From: Mycoplasmatota bacterium
Lineage (GTDB): Bacteria; Bacillota_I; Bacilli_A; RF39; UBA660
Assembly: GCA_022771205.1 (NCBI GenBank)
Contig: JALFCF010000003.1
Span: 126,269-190,268 of the forward strand
Direction of reading: 5' to 3'
Length of the DNA: 64,000 nt
The notes beneath the pieces were generated by a model. It was not told the DNA's origin, ran no database searches, and was given only the letters and a program-made list of their open reading frames with translations. Position 1 is the stretch's first letter. The number at the start of each line of letters is the position of its first letter. A program made the translations under genes and the position numbers. Of the stretch, positions 63,629-64,000 are shown piece after piece.

Positions 63629-64000
63629 ATGCAAAATGAAACAATGGAAAACAATAAAACAGAATTAATTATATACCAATCTAAAAACGGTGATATTAAA
63701 TTAGATGTTAGTTTGAAAGATGAAACAGTTTGGTTAACAGCTAATCAAATGGCACTAATTTTTAATAGAGATGAAAAAGTTATTAGAAAACATATAAATA
63801 ATGTTTTTAATGATGGTGAGTTAGATAAAGAAAACAACACGCAAAAAATGCGTGTTGATGGAGTAAAGCAATTTGTTTCCTATTATAGTTTGGATGTCAT
63901 CATTAGTGTAGGATATCGTGTTAAATCTCTTGAGGGAGTCCGTTTTAGAAAATGGGCTACTGAAAGAATTAAGGAATATATTATAAAAGGATATACAATG
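63629..64000 (+). CDS. RhuM-family protein, N-terminal part (cut by window end)
   Basis: The visible 124 codons follow the RhuM/Fic-associated family: DIKLDVSLKDETVWLTANQMALIF, KVIRKHINNVFNDGEL, YYSLDVIISVGYRVKSLEGVRFRKWATERIKEYIIKGYTM. It begins with a Bro-N-like helix-turn-helix used in DNA binding. Full-length members have about 330 residues, so about two thirds lie beyond the window. AAGGAGGT precedes the ATG. Such genes are common in accessory regions; the 216 bases upstream are AT-rich with no other gene. Confidence 0.9.
   Translation, partial: MQNETMENNKTELIIYQSKNGDIKLDVSLKDETVWLTANQMALIFNRDEKVIRKHINNVFNDGELDKENNTQKMRVDGVKQFVSYYSLDVIISVGYRVKSLEGVRFRKWATERIKEYIIKGYTM

Overview
The window is a very AT-rich chromosome segment from a Gram-positive-type (Bacillota) anaerobe, probably an uncultured gut lineage. 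Supporting signs are AGGAGG/AAGGTG ribosome sites, TTGACA/TATAAT promoters, many hairpin-plus-T-tract terminators, a glutamate racemase (so peptidoglycan), GerA-type spore germination genes, a BclA-like spore-surface gene and a giant 2-hydroxyacyl-CoA-dehydratase-type activase. TGA, TAA and TAG all end genes and Trp is TGG, so the code is standard. No rRNA, CRISPR array or replication origin is seen.

Layout. (1) 1-11.9 kb is a scarred accessory region: a MerR regulator with its likely target operator upstream of a carboxymuconolactone decarboxylase-family gene, a collagen-like spore-surface gene with an in-frame stop, two genes made by deletion fusion (Nudix/HAD and membrane protein/ABC permease), a frameshifted pentapeptide-repeat gene and a multiply frameshifted metallopeptidase gene. 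It also holds an intact YfhO-type membrane protein and a GNAT/M20 pair behind what looks like a histidine leader-peptide attenuator. (2) 12.0-21.9 kb is a nearly complete NAD salvage supercluster: nicotinamidase, nicotinate phosphoribosyltransferase, ADP-ribose-type Nudix hydrolase, NAD synthetase, PRPP synthetase, NadD, PncC, an NrtR-type regulator and NAD kinase. Repeated ATRTTAATA direct repeats with an 11-bp period sit at its promoters and are proposed NrtR operators. (3) 21.9-30.1 kb is mostly housekeeping: UV endonuclease, MurI, an acyl-adenylate ligase between two PlsC acyltransferases, a hydrolase, a DUF1003 protein and a lipoprotein.

(4) tRNA-Arg(CCG) and tRNA-Thr(GGT) at 30.1-30.3 kb are followed directly by two tandem integrative mobilizable elements and a third left-end remnant (30.3-45.0 kb). 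Each intact element has the same order: structured leader with terminator, ~90-aa protein, large serine recombinase, candidate oriT, MobV-type relaxase, then cargo. Element 1 looks disabled (active-site Arg to Ile in the recombinase, nonsense codon in the relaxase). Its cargo is a 643-aa protein with an RX4H HEPN-like end and a 751-aa protein with eight ~56-aa repeats before a sigma-factor-like C-terminus. Element 2 looks intact and carries a protein-kinase-like gene next to a Cys-His-Asp transglutaminase/papain-like gene. These cargo genes are the best candidates for undescribed systems, plausibly defence.

(5) 45-64 kb: small accessory genes (WYL regulator, RdgB-like pyrophosphatase, truncated HD protein), then an operon of acyl-adenylate ligase, PlsC and a 1409-aa activase/dehydratase-like protein that resembles plasmalogen-forming PlsA. 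A two-component system, a secreted metallo-beta-lactamase protein with DUF3006 and M23 neighbours, a GerAA/short GerAC pair, an RlmD-type RNA methyltransferase, a MazG-like protein and the start of a RhuM-family gene finish the window.
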